Source: DAOOWV01 sp035371485 (lineage in GTDB: Bacteria > Patescibacteriota > Dojkabacteria > JAFGLO01). From it: a stretch of 49,528 nucleotides of DNA. Below, one piece after another: positions 16,601-25,069 of this stretch. The position numbers and the translations under genes were made by a program. The notes under the pieces were generated by a model that saw only the letters and a list, made by a program, of their open reading frames with translations, had not been told where the DNA came from and ran no database searches. The stretch lies in the NCBI GenBank assembly GCA_035371485.1, contig DAOOWV010000005.1, positions 1 to 49,528 on the forward strand. Reading direction: 5' to 3'. The number at the start of each line of letters is the position of its first letter. Position 1 is the first letter of the stretch.

Positions 16601-16629
16601 AAATTATTTTATAACAATTTTGATGTCAA
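16601..16629 (-). promoter_or_regulatory. Promoter for rplY, TTGACA-17-TAATTT
   Basis: On the minus strand a perfect TTGACA (16624-16629) is 17 nt from TAATTT (16601-16606). The predicted start lies near 16594, about 13 nt before the ATG. Confidence 0.5.
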
Positions 16630-16658
16630 AAGATACCTAACTTGCATAAGTGTATCTC

Positions 16659-16687
16659 TTGACTATTAATTCTGCGTAAGGTATTAT
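16659..16687 (+). promoter_or_regulatory. Promoter for rpmH operon, TTGACT-17-TATTAT
   Basis: TTGACT (16659-16664) and TATTAT (16682-16687) have 17-nt spacing; the start is predicted near 16694, giving a leader of about 25 nt before rpmH. TTATACACG overlapping the -10 (16684-16692) resembles one DnaA box but is isolated. Confidence 0.6.
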
Positions 16688-16718
16688 ACACGAGTTGAGT
16701 AATTTAATAAAGAGTAAT

Positions 16719-16889
16719 ATGAGTAAGCGAACGTATCAGCCAAGAAAACGAAGAAGATTAAAGAAATTTGGTTTTATGAACAGGATGTCTGATAAAGACG
16801 GTAGAAAGGTGTTAAAGCGTAGAAGGTTAAAAGGAAGAAACCGCTTAACAGTTTCTGACGAAATGAGATTGAAGAATAAAAAGTTTTAA
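16719..16889 (+). CDS. rpmH: 50S ribosomal protein bL34
   Basis: 56 residues starting MSKRTYQPRKRRR with the family core FMNRMSDKDGRKVLKRRR. I use the ATG at 16719; an earlier in-frame start at 16695 adds eight unconserved residues. The stop codon overlaps the rnpA start by one base (TAATG). The C-terminal ten residues (EMRLKNKKF) extend slightly past usual L34. It opens the rpmH-rnpA-yidC-khpB cluster usually found beside oriC. Confidence 0.95.
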   Translation: MSKRTYQPRKRRRLKKFGFMNRMSDKDGRKVLKRRRLKGRNRLTVSDEMRLKNKKF

Positions 16890-17212
16890 TGAAGTTTTTG
16901 CATTCTTTTACATTTCCAGTTGATTATAACAACCTTCGCAAAAGGGGTATCCGATTTAATGGCAATTATGGTTATGGTTATATATTAAAGAATTCAGGCG
17001 ATAATCGGATTTGTATTTCTATTTCAAAAAAGAAGTTAAAACTAGCCGTTGATAGAAATTTAATGCGACGAAGAATCCGAAATGCTTTCACTTTTTGTTT
17101 AAAGAAGGAGGGTATAAGTTATCACCTCTTTTATACATATAATTTTTCTGATATACTCCCTTACAATAAAATATTAAATGAAGTAACTTTTATTTTAGAA
17201 AATTGTAGATGA
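16889..17212 (+). CDS. rnpA: Ribonuclease P protein component
   Basis: 107 residues; the RNR motif is VDRNLMRRRIRNAF, with N-terminal RKRGIRFNG and the strand ICISISKKK. It assists the RNase P RNA in removing tRNA 5' leaders. Starts inside the rpmH stop (TAATG) and ends overlapping yidC by 4 nt (ATGA), so all three are translationally coupled. yidD, which normally lies between rnpA and yidC, is missing here and appears fused to another gene at 43296. Confidence 0.92.
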   Translation: MKFLHSFTFPVDYNNLRKRGIRFNGNYGYGYILKNSGDNRICISISKKKLKLAVDRNLMRRRIRNAFTFCLKKEGISYHLFYTYNFSDILPYNKILNEVTFILENCR

Positions 17213-18135
17213 TAGCCTATTTATTTGAATTTTTGCTTATACAGCCTATTGCTAACGTATTCGTGGTTCTTTATTACTATACCAATAGTTTTCTAGTTAG
17301 TTTACTGTTATTAACAATTGGCTTTAAAATTTTTCTTTATCCTCTCTATAAAAAACAGATAATTTCTGCACAAAAGATGAAAGAGGCACAACCAAGGATT
17401 GTTGCGATTAGAGAGAAATTTAAGAAAGATCAATTGAAACAACAGGAGGAGATTTCAAAATTATACAAAGAGATTGGTTATAAACCTCTTGGTTGTATAA
17501 CGACTTTTGTTGTTCAGTTTCCATTTTTAATAGCTGTTTATAATGTTATCAACAAAATATCAAGTGGTGATCAAATATATATTTATAATAAAGTTAGGGC
17601 ATTTTTAAACTTATCAAGTGACTTTAGAATAAATCTTGTTAGTTGGGGAATTGATTTTGGAGAAAGTGTAAAAAATATATGGGACAATGGAATTAGAGGT
17701 GGTGGTGCATTTCCTTATGTATTAATATTCGTCTTGGTAATTTTGGCTCAATCAGTTGTGAGCTACATAAGTTTCTTGCAAAGTAGTTCTGACAAGAAAG
17801 AAGATGGTAAAAAGAAAGAAATTGAGAAAAAGAAAACATCAGAAGAAGATGATCCAATGGCAAATATGATGGGTATGATGGGTGGTAATCAGAAACAATT
17901 TTTTATGTTCAACACTTTAATTATGGCATTCTTTCTGGGTACAGTGGCATGGAGAGTGTCTGCGGGTTTGAACTTATATTGGATTTTTCAGTCAATACTT
18001 TTATTATTACAACAAGTTTTGATTCGTAAACTTTATATTAAAGAGAAACCCATCAATTCCAACAAAAATAAAAAGGAAATCAATAAATTAAATAAAAAAT
18101 CAAATGGATCAGTCAATTCTAAATCAAATAAGTGA
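17209..18135 (+). CDS. yidC: Membrane protein insertase YidC/Oxa1
   Basis: 308 residues without the large periplasmic P1 domain of proteobacterial YidC, hence the Gram-positive/Oxa1-like form. A first helix at about 20-45 is followed by the charged cytoplasmic hairpin (KMKEAQPRIVAIREKF...) and the helix IGYKPLGCITTFVVQFPFLIA. After a Met/Gly-rich loop (MANMMGMMGGN) come two further helices and a Lys/Asn-rich basic tail that can contact ribosomes. It overlaps rnpA by 4 nt and khpB by 32 nt. Confidence 0.92.
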   Translation: MIAYLFEFLLIQPIANVFVVLYYYTNSFLVSLLLLTIGFKIFLYPLYKKQIISAQKMKEAQPRIVAIREKFKKDQLKQQEEISKLYKEIGYKPLGCITTFVVQFPFLIAVYNVINKISSGDQIYIYNKVRAFLNLSSDFRINLVSWGIDFGESVKNIWDNGIRGGGAFPYVLIFVLVILAQSVVSYISFLQSSSDKKEDGKKKEIEKKKTSEEDDPMANMMGMMGGNQKQFFMFNTLIMAFFLGTVAWRVSAGLNLYWIFQSILLLLQQVLIRKLYIKEKPINSNKNKKEINKLNKKSNGSVNSKSNK

Positions 18136-18571
18136 AAAATGTTCTAGAATTATTGAGTTAGTTGGGATGAAAGCTAACGTTGCCATTGGTGAGAAGCCTG
18201 AGGAGGGAATTATTGAGGTAAAGATAGAAGTAGATGATGGAGGTATTCTTATTGGTTATCGTGGACAAAATCTTCAATCTTTGCAGTATTTATTGTCTTT
18301 AATGTTTGGTGAAGAGTTAGAAGGACAGCATATGATAATTGACGTTAATAGATATAGAGAAGAGAATGTTGCGCAGTTAAAGAAAAAAGCAACTGAAATT
18401 GCAAATCAAGTTAAAACGACTGGTATAGCCTATGATATGGGGTTTTTGTCACCATTTGATAGAAGAATTGTGCATATGGTTGTTTCAGAAATTGAAGGAG
18501 TAACGACTGAGAGTATCGGAGAGGATAGAATTAAAAAATTGGTGATCAAGAAAGAGGACATTACTAAGTGA
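18104..18571 (+). CDS. khpB: RNA-binding protein KhpB/Jag (KH + R3H)
   Basis: 155 residues. The KH domain has the GxxG loop as IGYRGQNL, and the R3H domain contains SPFDRRIVHMVV and the ending TTESIGEDRIKKLVI. The Jag-N domain found in Firmicutes is absent. The protein binds RNA and works with KhpA in cell-division control in Gram-positives. It overlaps yidC by 32 nt in another frame and ends the operon. The 178 bp to pnp hold only AT-rich repeated words (see findings). Confidence 0.88.
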   Translation: MDQSILNQISEKCSRIIELVGMKANVAIGEKPEEGIIEVKIEVDDGGILIGYRGQNLQSLQYLLSLMFGEELEGQHMIIDVNRYREENVAQLKKKATEIANQVKTTGIAYDMGFLSPFDRRIVHMVVSEIEGVTTESIGEDRIKKLVIKKEDITK

Positions 18572-18749
18572 TACGTGATATATGATAGATTAGTCTAGAG
18601 TGTTTAGTTCTTAGTGTGTAGTGCTGAGTTTTATGGGTGAAAAATTGAATTGATTTAGAATTCGAAATTTATAATTTCTAAACGTTCTGAGTTCTGCATT
18701 CTGCGAACTGATTACTGAATTAAATTGAGTTAAATTATTAATAAAAATT

Positions 18750-20834
18750 ATGTTGAAGGAAATTAAAATAGGGGATGAAGTTCTCAAGTTACAGATCAAT
18801 GAGTTGGCAACATTGTCTGATGTTTCAGTGTTGGCAACAATGGGCGAGACATCAGTTTTAGTTACAATCGTAATGTCTCAGGTTGATGAGTCAATTGATT
18901 ATTTCTCTCTTGTAATCGAGTATCTTGAAAAATTCTATGCTAGTGGTTCTATTTCAGGGTCTAGATATGTAAAAAGAGAGGGAATGCCAAGACCAGAAGC
19001 AATTCTTAAAGCAAGAATGATGGACAGGGTTATTAGGCCTTTTTTCCCTGATGGATTCAGAAATCCAGTTCAAATAATTGCAAATGTACTATCTTATGAA
19101 GAAAAATATGATCCATTTTTGGTTGCAGTAAATGCAGTTGGAGTAGCTTTGTCTATTTCAAATATTCCTTTTAATGGACCCACTGGTTGTTTTAGAGTTA
19201 CCAGGCAGACTGGTGAATTGGCAATTGATTTTAGTGTAATGGGTGCTGATGATAATTTTGGAGAAGATCATTTTAATGTAGTAGCTGGAACAGACGGAAT
19301 TGGTATTTCTATGGTTGATGCTGATTCTTATGAATCTAATGAAGCTGATGTATCAAAAGCTTTTCAGATGATTGTTGATTGTGGGAAGACATATGTTGAT
19401 CAAGTTGCGGAAATAGCTAAAGAAATCGGAGAAAATAAATATGAATATCCTTCATATCAAGCACCAAAAGAGTTTATGACAATATTGAAAAACAATTATA
19501 AAGATAAAGCTAATGAGTTACTGTCAATTATTAGCAAGAAAGAAAGAGGCTTGGAAATTAGTAAATTTGTATCCGATTTGACTAAGGAATACTCAGGTAA
19601 ATTTTCTAAAGCAGAGATTACGAGTGCAATTGAGACATTCTTCAAAGAAATTGTTAAGCATATGGTGCTTGACGATGGTAAAAGACTTGGTGGAAGAGCT
19701 TTTGACGAAATTAGACAATTGACAATAAAAACCGGTGTATTAGCAAGGACTCATGGATCAGCACTATTTCAAAGAGGTGGAACTCAGGCTTTAAGTATTG
19801 CCACGCTTGCTTCAATGAGAAGTGCTCAAATTATTGATGGAATGGAAGGCGATTATACTAAAAGATATATGCATCATTATAATGATTATCCATTCTGTTA
19901 TGGTGAAAATGGAAGGATTAGTTATTACCCTGGTAGGAGAGCTATTGGTCATGGAGCTCTAGCCGAAAAGGCTGTTTCCTTTATGTTACCTCCGGAAACT
20001 GAGTTTCCTTATGCAATCAGAGTTGTTTCTGAAATTATGATGTCAGAAGGTTCAACTTCAATGGCATCGACATGCGGATCTTCACTAGCTTTAGTAAATG
20101 CTGGTGTTAAGTTAAAGAGGTTAGTAGCTGGAATTTCTGTAGGACTAATTGCTGAGGAAAATTACTCGAAATATCAACTTTTACTTGATATTGCTGAAGG
20201 CGAGGATTTTTACGGTAAAATGGATTTCAAAGTTGCAGGAACTACAAATGGAATAAATGCAATTCAAATGGATAATAAAATTGGTAGTATTCCGGTAAAA
20301 GTATTAACAGAAGCTTTAGAACTTGCCAAGAAAGGTAGGTTCTTTGTAATTGAAAAAATGCAACAGGTGATCGATTCGGAACCACAAGGTGCTTCAACTT
20401 ATATACCTTCTATTGAGAAATTAAAGATTCCTGAGAACAAGATTGGCGAACTAATCGGTCCTGGAGGTAAAAATATTAAAGCAATAACTGAAGCAACTAC
20501 AGCAGATATTGATATTCAAGATGATGGGACTGTTTATGTTTTTGGTGATACCAAAGAACAGGTTAGCAAAGCTTTAAAAATGATTGATGATTTGGTCGGA
20601 ACCGTTGAAGTAGGGGAGGTTTTTGAAGGGACTGTAGAGAAAATAATGGATTTTGGTGCATTTGTATCCCTTAAGGGTAAAACATCAGGACTTGTCCATA
20701 AATCACAAATTTCGAATGAGTTTGTAGATGATCCAAGAAAATATGTAAAAGAAGGTGAAAAAGTAAAAGTTAAGGTTTTGGGTATTGATGAACAGGGGAA
20801 AATCAGTTTAACAATGAAGAACATTACAAACTAA
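18750..20834 (+). CDS. pnp: Polyribonucleotide nucleotidyltransferase (PNPase)
   Basis: 3'-5' phosphorolytic RNase. 694 residues with two RNase PH domains joined by a helical domain, then KH (LIGPGGKNIKAI) and S1 (VEKIMDFGAFVSLKGKTSGLVHKSQI) domains. Landmarks in the second PH domain are RTHGSALFQRGGTQAL and MSEGSTSMASTCGSSLAL. Together with the rnj gene at 2915 it supplies the main RNA-decay enzymes. Its stop codon lies inside the left arm of a 9-bp inverted repeat. No Shine-Dalgarno sequence precedes the ATG. Confidence 0.96.
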   Translation: MLKEIKIGDEVLKLQINELATLSDVSVLATMGETSVLVTIVMSQVDESIDYFSLVIEYLEKFYASGSISGSRYVKREGMPRPEAILKARMMDRVIRPFFPDGFRNPVQIIANVLSYEEKYDPFLVAVNAVGVALSISNIPFNGPTGCFRVTRQTGELAIDFSVMGADDNFGEDHFNVVAGTDGIGISMVDADSYESNEADVSKAFQMIVDCGKTYVDQVAEIAKEIGENKYEYPSYQAPKEFMTILKNNYKDKANELLSIISKKERGLEISKFVSDLTKEYSGKFSKAEITSAIETFFKEIVKHMVLDDGKRLGGRAFDEIRQLTIKTGVLARTHGSALFQRGGTQALSIATLASMRSAQIIDGMEGDYTKRYMHHYNDYPFCYGENGRISYYPGRRAIGHGALAEKAVSFMLPPETEFPYAIRVVSEIMMSEGSTSMASTCGSSLALVNAGVKLKRLVAGISVGLIAEENYSKYQLLLDIAEGEDFYGKMDFKVAGTTNGINAIQMDNKIGSIPVKVLTEALELAKKGRFFVIEKMQQVIDSEPQGASTYIPSIEKLKIPENKIGELIGPGGKNIKAITEATTADIDIQDDGTVYVFGDTKEQVSKALKMIDDLVGTVEVGEVFEGTVEKIMDFGAFVSLKGKTSGLVHKSQISNEFVDDPRKYVKEGEKVKVKVLGIDEQGKISLTMKNITN

Positions 20835-20930
20835 CGAACTAACAAACTAACGAGTGAACTAATTAATAAGATATGATAATTGTGTGATTAGATTGTTTTT
20901 CATTTGTTCATTTTTTCACTTGTTCGTTAG
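20831..20930. repeat. Inverted repeat of the CTAACGAAC word between convergent genes
   Basis: CTAACGAAC (20831-20839) and GTTCGTTAG (20922-20930) form a perfect 9-bp inverted repeat, with nested AGTGAA (20853-20858) and TTCACT (20915-20920). It lies between the convergent pnp and trmB-like genes and could act as a bidirectional terminator. The same words recur in other gaps of this region. Confidence 0.45.
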
Positions 20931-20957
20931 CTTTACTTTTTGGTTTGTTGCCTGTTT

Positions 20958-21733
20958 TCATACGATTTTATGTATCTGTTTCATAAAATTCGCAAATTTA
21001 TCATTAATGATTTCAACGGCAAATACTTCTCCTTTATACCAATTAAAAATAGTTACCGCATCATCCCAGATATCTAGTGCTATTTGTATATCCAGAATTT
21101 GTGGGTCAATATATTTGGCATTTACCGTTACTAAACCATCGTAAATTTTATGAGTAATACTTTTGGAAAATTCTGCAGATTGCAAATCATAAATTTTGAA
21201 TTTATTGGCTCTATATTCCTTTTCTAATGTTTTGACAAAATTTAATCCAATAATTTCTCCAAGATGTCTGTAAGTAAAGGAATATATTCGTTTGCTTTTA
21301 CAACTTAGTTCGTTCCAGCGTACTTGTTTAATTCCACTCTTTCCGTTATAAAGTTTTACATCTGTAGGGTTATTTTCTTTTTTAAAAAATCTAAATAATG
21401 TTTTAATATTGGAGTACCTATTGAAAGGTTTTGGAGTTGAGCGATTCTTTGTTTAATTATCAGATTAAGTGCTTGAAAATTACATGCTTTTACATACTTC
21501 TTTTTATAGTCTCTAGTGACAGTAAGAAAGGATTGTTGCTTTAGTTTTTCTACAATTCCGTATATTTTAGTTCTTTCAATATTTGTGATCCGAGAGAGTT
21601 CAAGGATACTTAACGGCCCTTTTTCTGTCAATGTGGCAAAAATAACTGCTTCTTCCTTTTCAAGTCCTAATGTCAACAGATATTCGGTGATAAAATTTTT
21701 GTAATTTTCAATATTTGATAGATTTGGTTGCAT
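20958..21733 (-). pseudogene. TrmB-like transcriptional regulator split by a -1 frameshift at T6A6
   Basis: The 5' part (21733 to 21356, 125 aa) is a winged helix-turn-helix of TrmB type: LGLEKEEAVIFATL, ISRI-like second helix, and ERTKIYGIVEKLKQ as recognition helix. It stops at 21356. Reading on in the -1 frame from the run at 21378-21390 gives NNPTDVKLYNGKSGIKQV and then a continuous open frame to 20958, matching the C-terminal domain layout of ~255-aa TrmB-family proteins. The slip site in zero frame is T-TTA-AAA, a canonical X-XXY-YYZ heptamer. Causes could be programmed frameshifting, decay, or one missing base in a homopolymer. It is divergent from the PNPOx-like gene, a possible target. 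Confidence 0.6.
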
Positions 21734-21812
21734 TTGTGGAAAAACTGCACAGTTTATTTAATTCGTTAGTTTAAGGATGTCATTACTGAATTAAATTTTC
21801 AATATTGTGGAA

Positions 21813-22298
21813 ATGAAAAATCGTTCAGATATTGCTTGTGCAATTATAGAGAATAATTTGTATATGTCACTTGCATCCACAAATGGTGATGAATGTTGGG
21901 TATCTCCACTTTATTATGTTATAGATAATAAGTTTAACTTTTACTTCGTTTCAAATGTAAATTCAGTGCATGCACAAAACATTATTAAGAACGAGAGAGT
22001 GGCAGTTACCATTTTCAATTCAAGATTAAAACCTGAGGACGTAAATGGGGTGCAATTTGATGGTATTTGTAAAGTTTTGTCTATTAGGGAATTGCCAAAA
22101 GCTATTAAGTTACTATATAGTAAAAAAACTTCAGATTTATTAAAGCTAAGGTTTAATAATTATTTGAATCCCTTTTCATATTTGAAGCTAACTTATTTTA
22201 GAATTTTTAAAATTATTCCTTGTAAGGTCTATGTATTAGATCCGGATATTTATGAGGATGATGTTAGAATAGAAGTAAATTTAAATGATAAGTGCTAG
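21813..22298 (+). CDS. Pyridoxamine-5'-phosphate-oxidase-fold protein
   Basis: About 161 residues of the split-barrel flavin-binding type: an N-terminal helix (ACAIIENNLYMSLAS), strands around ECWVSPLYYVID and FYFVSN, then HAQNIIKNERVAVTIF and GVQFDGICKVL. Such small proteins bind FMN or F420; true PNPOx activity cannot be assumed. Start may be the ATG at 21813 or GTG at 21807. It diverges from the TrmB-like regulator across 70-80 bp that contain ATTACTGAATTAAATT, a word also found before pnp. Confidence 0.65.
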   Translation: MKNRSDIACAIIENNLYMSLASTNGDECWVSPLYYVIDNKFNFYFVSNVNSVHAQNIIKNERVAVTIFNSRLKPEDVNGVQFDGICKVLSIRELPKAIKLLYSKKTSDLLKLRFNNYLNPFSYLKLTYFRIFKIIPCKVYVLDPDIYEDDVRIEVNLNDKC

Positions 22299-22514
22299 GT
22301 GATATGTGATAGATAACAAGTGAATTTAAATGATAAATGATATGTGATAAGGGATATATAGTAAATAATTCTTCTTTGTCAGACAATTTTTATAGGTGTA
22401 GATTAGGAATGCAAGACGAAAAGTTAAAAGTGAGGATTGTTTTTAATTTGACTATTTTTAATATTAAGCTGTATAATGAAGAAAGCTTAACAAATTATTT
22501 TAACCTTTTTATTT
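22299..22514. repeat. Intergenic region with GTGATA/AAGTGA word repeats
   Basis: Shortly after the stop codon come GGTGATATGTGATAGATAAC, then AATGATATGTGATAAGGG: tandem variants of GTGATA(N)GTGATA that also occur at 18572 and 23498. A TATAAT at 22472-22477, about 38 nt before the next ATG, may be the -10 of the following gene. A 63-codon frame here has no coding character. Confidence 0.4.
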
Positions 22515-23489
22515 ATGGAGAAAAGTAAAAAAATTATATTGATCGTTGTTGCTGTTTTGGGTGTTTTAATTTTATGTTGTGGAGGAACAATAATTGCAGG
22601 AATTGTTTTTAAGGAACAGCTTAAAACTGAAGAAATGATACAGAAATATTTAGGAATTGATCTGAATGGTGGCGAAAAGGATGGAGATGAAGATGATAAT
22701 GGTGGTGATAATGATGATAATGATGATGAAAAGGTTTTAACTCCTGAAGAAGCCTTAGAAGCACTAAAAGGTTATAAAGATATATTAAAAAATAGTAAAG
22801 AAGAGGCAGAGGGCTCGATGGCAATGAACATGGACATGAGCTTTGAAGGAGAAACAATGTCTACAGATACGAGTATGGATTTTACAATGGAATATCTTGC
22901 GGACTATGAGAAAAAGCTTGTTGATGGAAGAATGGATATAATCGGAAGTGCAGAAAATACATATGATCCCTCTACCAATATCTCTTTTGATTATGGATAT
23001 GAAATTTTCGTTAATGATACTGAGGTTTTCTATAAGAAAGATGGTGATTTGACATATTCCGATACCTTGGATTTAGGAAATGATTTTTCCCCTCCAACCG
23101 ATTTTGAAAATTTTTGGGAGGATGATGAGAATTCAGAGGAAATTATATCGGCTTTGGAATATTACGGAGAAGAGAAATATAATGATGTAGATTGTTATAA
23201 ATATATCATTAATGATCCAGAAAAAGTGATTGAATTAGTTGGTGAAGATTTGGATTTTGAGGATTTGGCTGAACAAGGATTTACAATTAATTTAGACAAG
23301 ACAACGTTTGAATATTGGATTGATAAAAAAACTGGCCTTCCAGTAGGGGTGAGCGCTGAAATCGAAATAACTGCAAATGGAAGTCAGCAGGGAATGGATC
23401 TTGATTTATATGTAGGCTTCAATATGAAGCAGGTTTATGTTGAAATTAATAAAGGTGTAGATATTGAAATTCCAAGAGAGCTTAGATAG
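22515..23489 (+). CDS. Membrane-anchored acidic surface protein (LolA/LppX-like fold possible)
   Basis: 324 residues: an N-terminal transmembrane anchor (about 6-33, with a CCGG patch at the end), then a low-complexity linker of Asp, Asn and Gly (about 52-71, encoded by GAT/AAT repeats at 22680-22732), then a beta-rich extracellular domain. The domain has FEYWIDKKTGLPVGVSAEIE, a strand-turn pattern typical of LppX/LolA-like lipid-binding folds. No catalytic motif is seen. It is rich in Asp/Glu and probably exposed. Function unknown. Confidence 0.6.
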   Translation: MEKSKKIILIVVAVLGVLILCCGGTIIAGIVFKEQLKTEEMIQKYLGIDLNGGEKDGDEDDNGGDNDDNDDEKVLTPEEALEALKGYKDILKNSKEEAEGSMAMNMDMSFEGETMSTDTSMDFTMEYLADYEKKLVDGRMDIIGSAENTYDPSTNISFDYGYEIFVNDTEVFYKKDGDLTYSDTLDLGNDFSPPTDFENFWEDDENSEEIISALEYYGEEKYNDVDCYKYIINDPEKVIELVGEDLDFEDLAEQGFTINLDKTTFEYWIDKKTGLPVGVSAEIEITANGSQQGMDLDLYVGFNMKQVYVEINKGVDIEIPRELR

Positions 23490-23494
23490 ATTAT

Positions 23495-23548
23495 AAAGTG
23501 ATAGGTGATAAGTTAGATAGTTAATTAACAAGCTAATGAACTAACGAG
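23495..23548. repeat. Intergenic repeat words GTGATA and CTAACGAGTG
   Basis: AAGTGATAGGTGATAAG followed by AAGCTAATGAACTAACGAGTG repeats words from 18572, 20831 and 22298. Immediately after, TCATCC (near 23550) and GGATGA (near 23570) can pair as a hairpin. The rest of the gap to 23695 is AT-rich without clear signals. Confidence 0.4.
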
Positions 23549-23695
23549 TGTCATCCTCCGCTAAAATATAGCTTTGGATGATCCACCGCATTATCAAATA
23601 AGGAGTTGGAAACAAACGAAAATCGAATTCTGAGTTTCTAACTTTGAGAAATAGAATGTGTAATAAAATAGCATAATAATATAAAAATACTGTCC

Positions 23696-24958
23696 ATGGA
23701 TGTGAATAGTGATTATTCGGGTTACTCGCAAAATCTTGTTCTTGCAAATCCACAATCCTCTCCATCTCAAGTTTCCAATTCTTCAGGTGTTCAACAAGGT
23801 AATGTTACCCAGTCTCCAGTATCTTTTCAGCAATCTCAGAACAGTATTCCAAAAGTTAATACCGACATTGATATTTCACAGGAAATTTTTGAAGAAGTTG
23901 AAGTAATAAGAAAACAAATTTCACAACAAGATGTTCCTGAAGAGATTAAAACAAATGTCGGAAGGATGATAAATCGATTGTATCGAATGGCAAAGTTTGG
24001 TAGCTATTCGATTGAATTTGAGGTTGTGTCAAAATATGTTGATGTTATAACTAGTATTCCATGGAATAAATATACTAAGGATGTTATTGATGTAAAAAAC
24101 GCCAAAGCTATAATGGACCAAACGCATTATGGAATGGATTTAGTAAAAAATATGATTCTTGATTATCTTGCAGTGATGCAGATGCAACGTTCAAAAGATT
24201 TATTGGATAGCCAGGGGAAGCCAACTTTTAGAGCACCTGTTTTTTGTTTTGTTGGATTGCAGGGTGTTGGCAAAACCAGTATTGCAAAATCTATCGCCCA
24301 AGCGCTAGGTCGTGAGTTCGTTAGAATTCCTATGGGTGCGTTAGGAAGCGTTAAGGAATTAAGAGGTGTAGGAAAAAATAGTGTTGATGCTGATCCAGGA
24401 TTAATAATTAAAGCGCTTATCAAGGCAAAAACATTAAATCCTGTTATGTTACTCGATGAAATTGATAAAACAAGCGGTCAGGAAGGTTTACGAAGTGATA
24501 TGATGTCCTTTTTATTGGAGGTCTTGGATCCAGAACAGAATTCTCATTTTGTAGACTATTATATTGATCATCCTGTTGATTTGTCTCAGGTATTTTTTAT
24601 TACTACAGCTAATACTACTGGAACGATTTCGACTGCCTTGTTAGATCGTTTAGAGGTTATAAGGTTTACAAGTTATTCTGATGAAGAAAAGATAATAATT
24701 GGTAAACGTTACGTTTTACCTGCAATTTCAAAAGAGTTGGGTTTGTCAGATACACAGATTATTTTTGATGAAGATGTTTGGCCGGATATTGTAAGACCTT
24801 TGGGATTTGACGCTGGTATTCGTCAATTGGAGAGGAATATTGCAAAGATTTGTAGAAGTGTAATTCGTGAGATTTTTGAACAAGGAGTGACTCAAGTAAG
24901 AATTACTAAAGACAATATTAGGAAGTACATGCCAATTGGGGTTGCAGTATTAAACTAA
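23696..24958 (+). CDS. Lon-type AAA+ ATPase lacking the protease domain
   Basis: 420 residues. The first ~65 are Ser/Gln/Asn-rich and disordered, then a Lon-like helical region (residues 66-125, ending in ITSIPWNKY as in Lon) and the Lon AAA+ module: Walker A GLQGVGKT (187-194), LRGVGKNSVDADPG, Walker B MLLDEID (251-257), sensor region TTANTTGTISTALLDRLEVI and lid DAGIRQLERNI. The protein ends about where Lon's S16 Ser-Lys protease domain would begin, and the next frame encodes none. The N-terminal substrate domain is also missing. Likely an unfoldase, remodeler or regulator rather than a protease. Confidence 0.82.
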   Translation: MDVNSDYSGYSQNLVLANPQSSPSQVSNSSGVQQGNVTQSPVSFQQSQNSIPKVNTDIDISQEIFEEVEVIRKQISQQDVPEEIKTNVGRMINRLYRMAKFGSYSIEFEVVSKYVDVITSIPWNKYTKDVIDVKNAKAIMDQTHYGMDLVKNMILDYLAVMQMQRSKDLLDSQGKPTFRAPVFCFVGLQGVGKTSIAKSIAQALGREFVRIPMGALGSVKELRGVGKNSVDADPGLIIKALIKAKTLNPVMLLDEIDKTSGQEGLRSDMMSFLLEVLDPEQNSHFVDYYIDHPVDLSQVFFITTANTTGTISTALLDRLEVIRFTSYSDEEKIIIGKRYVLPAISKELGLSDTQIIFDEDVWPDIVRPLGFDAGIRQLERNIAKICRSVIREIFEQGVTQVRITKDNIRKYMPIGVAVLN

Positions 24959-25069
24959 CGATTGATATTCAGTTTTTATTGATATACTCATTTCATTTAT
25001 CATAAGTTATCTTTTACAGTATGGAAATATCTTGATAGTTTTCTAGTCAATATATGATAAAATATAAAT

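Noticed and set aside
16684..16692. TTATACACG as evidence of a replication origin
   Set aside because: A single imperfect DnaA box overlapping a promoter -10; no cluster of boxes or AT-rich unwinding element was seen.
20884..21144. 86-codon plus-strand frame after pnp
   Set aside because: It is antisense to the C-terminal half of the TrmB-like gene, whose frame is clearly coding.
22337..22528. 63-codon frame before the acidic surface protein gene
   Set aside because: It starts inside the GTGATA repeats, has no family resemblance or coding character, and overlaps the following gene's start.
22680..22732. GAT/AAT-rich tract as a CRISPR-like or minisatellite array
   Set aside because: It is an in-frame Asp/Asn/Gly linker of a surface protein, without unit length or spacers.
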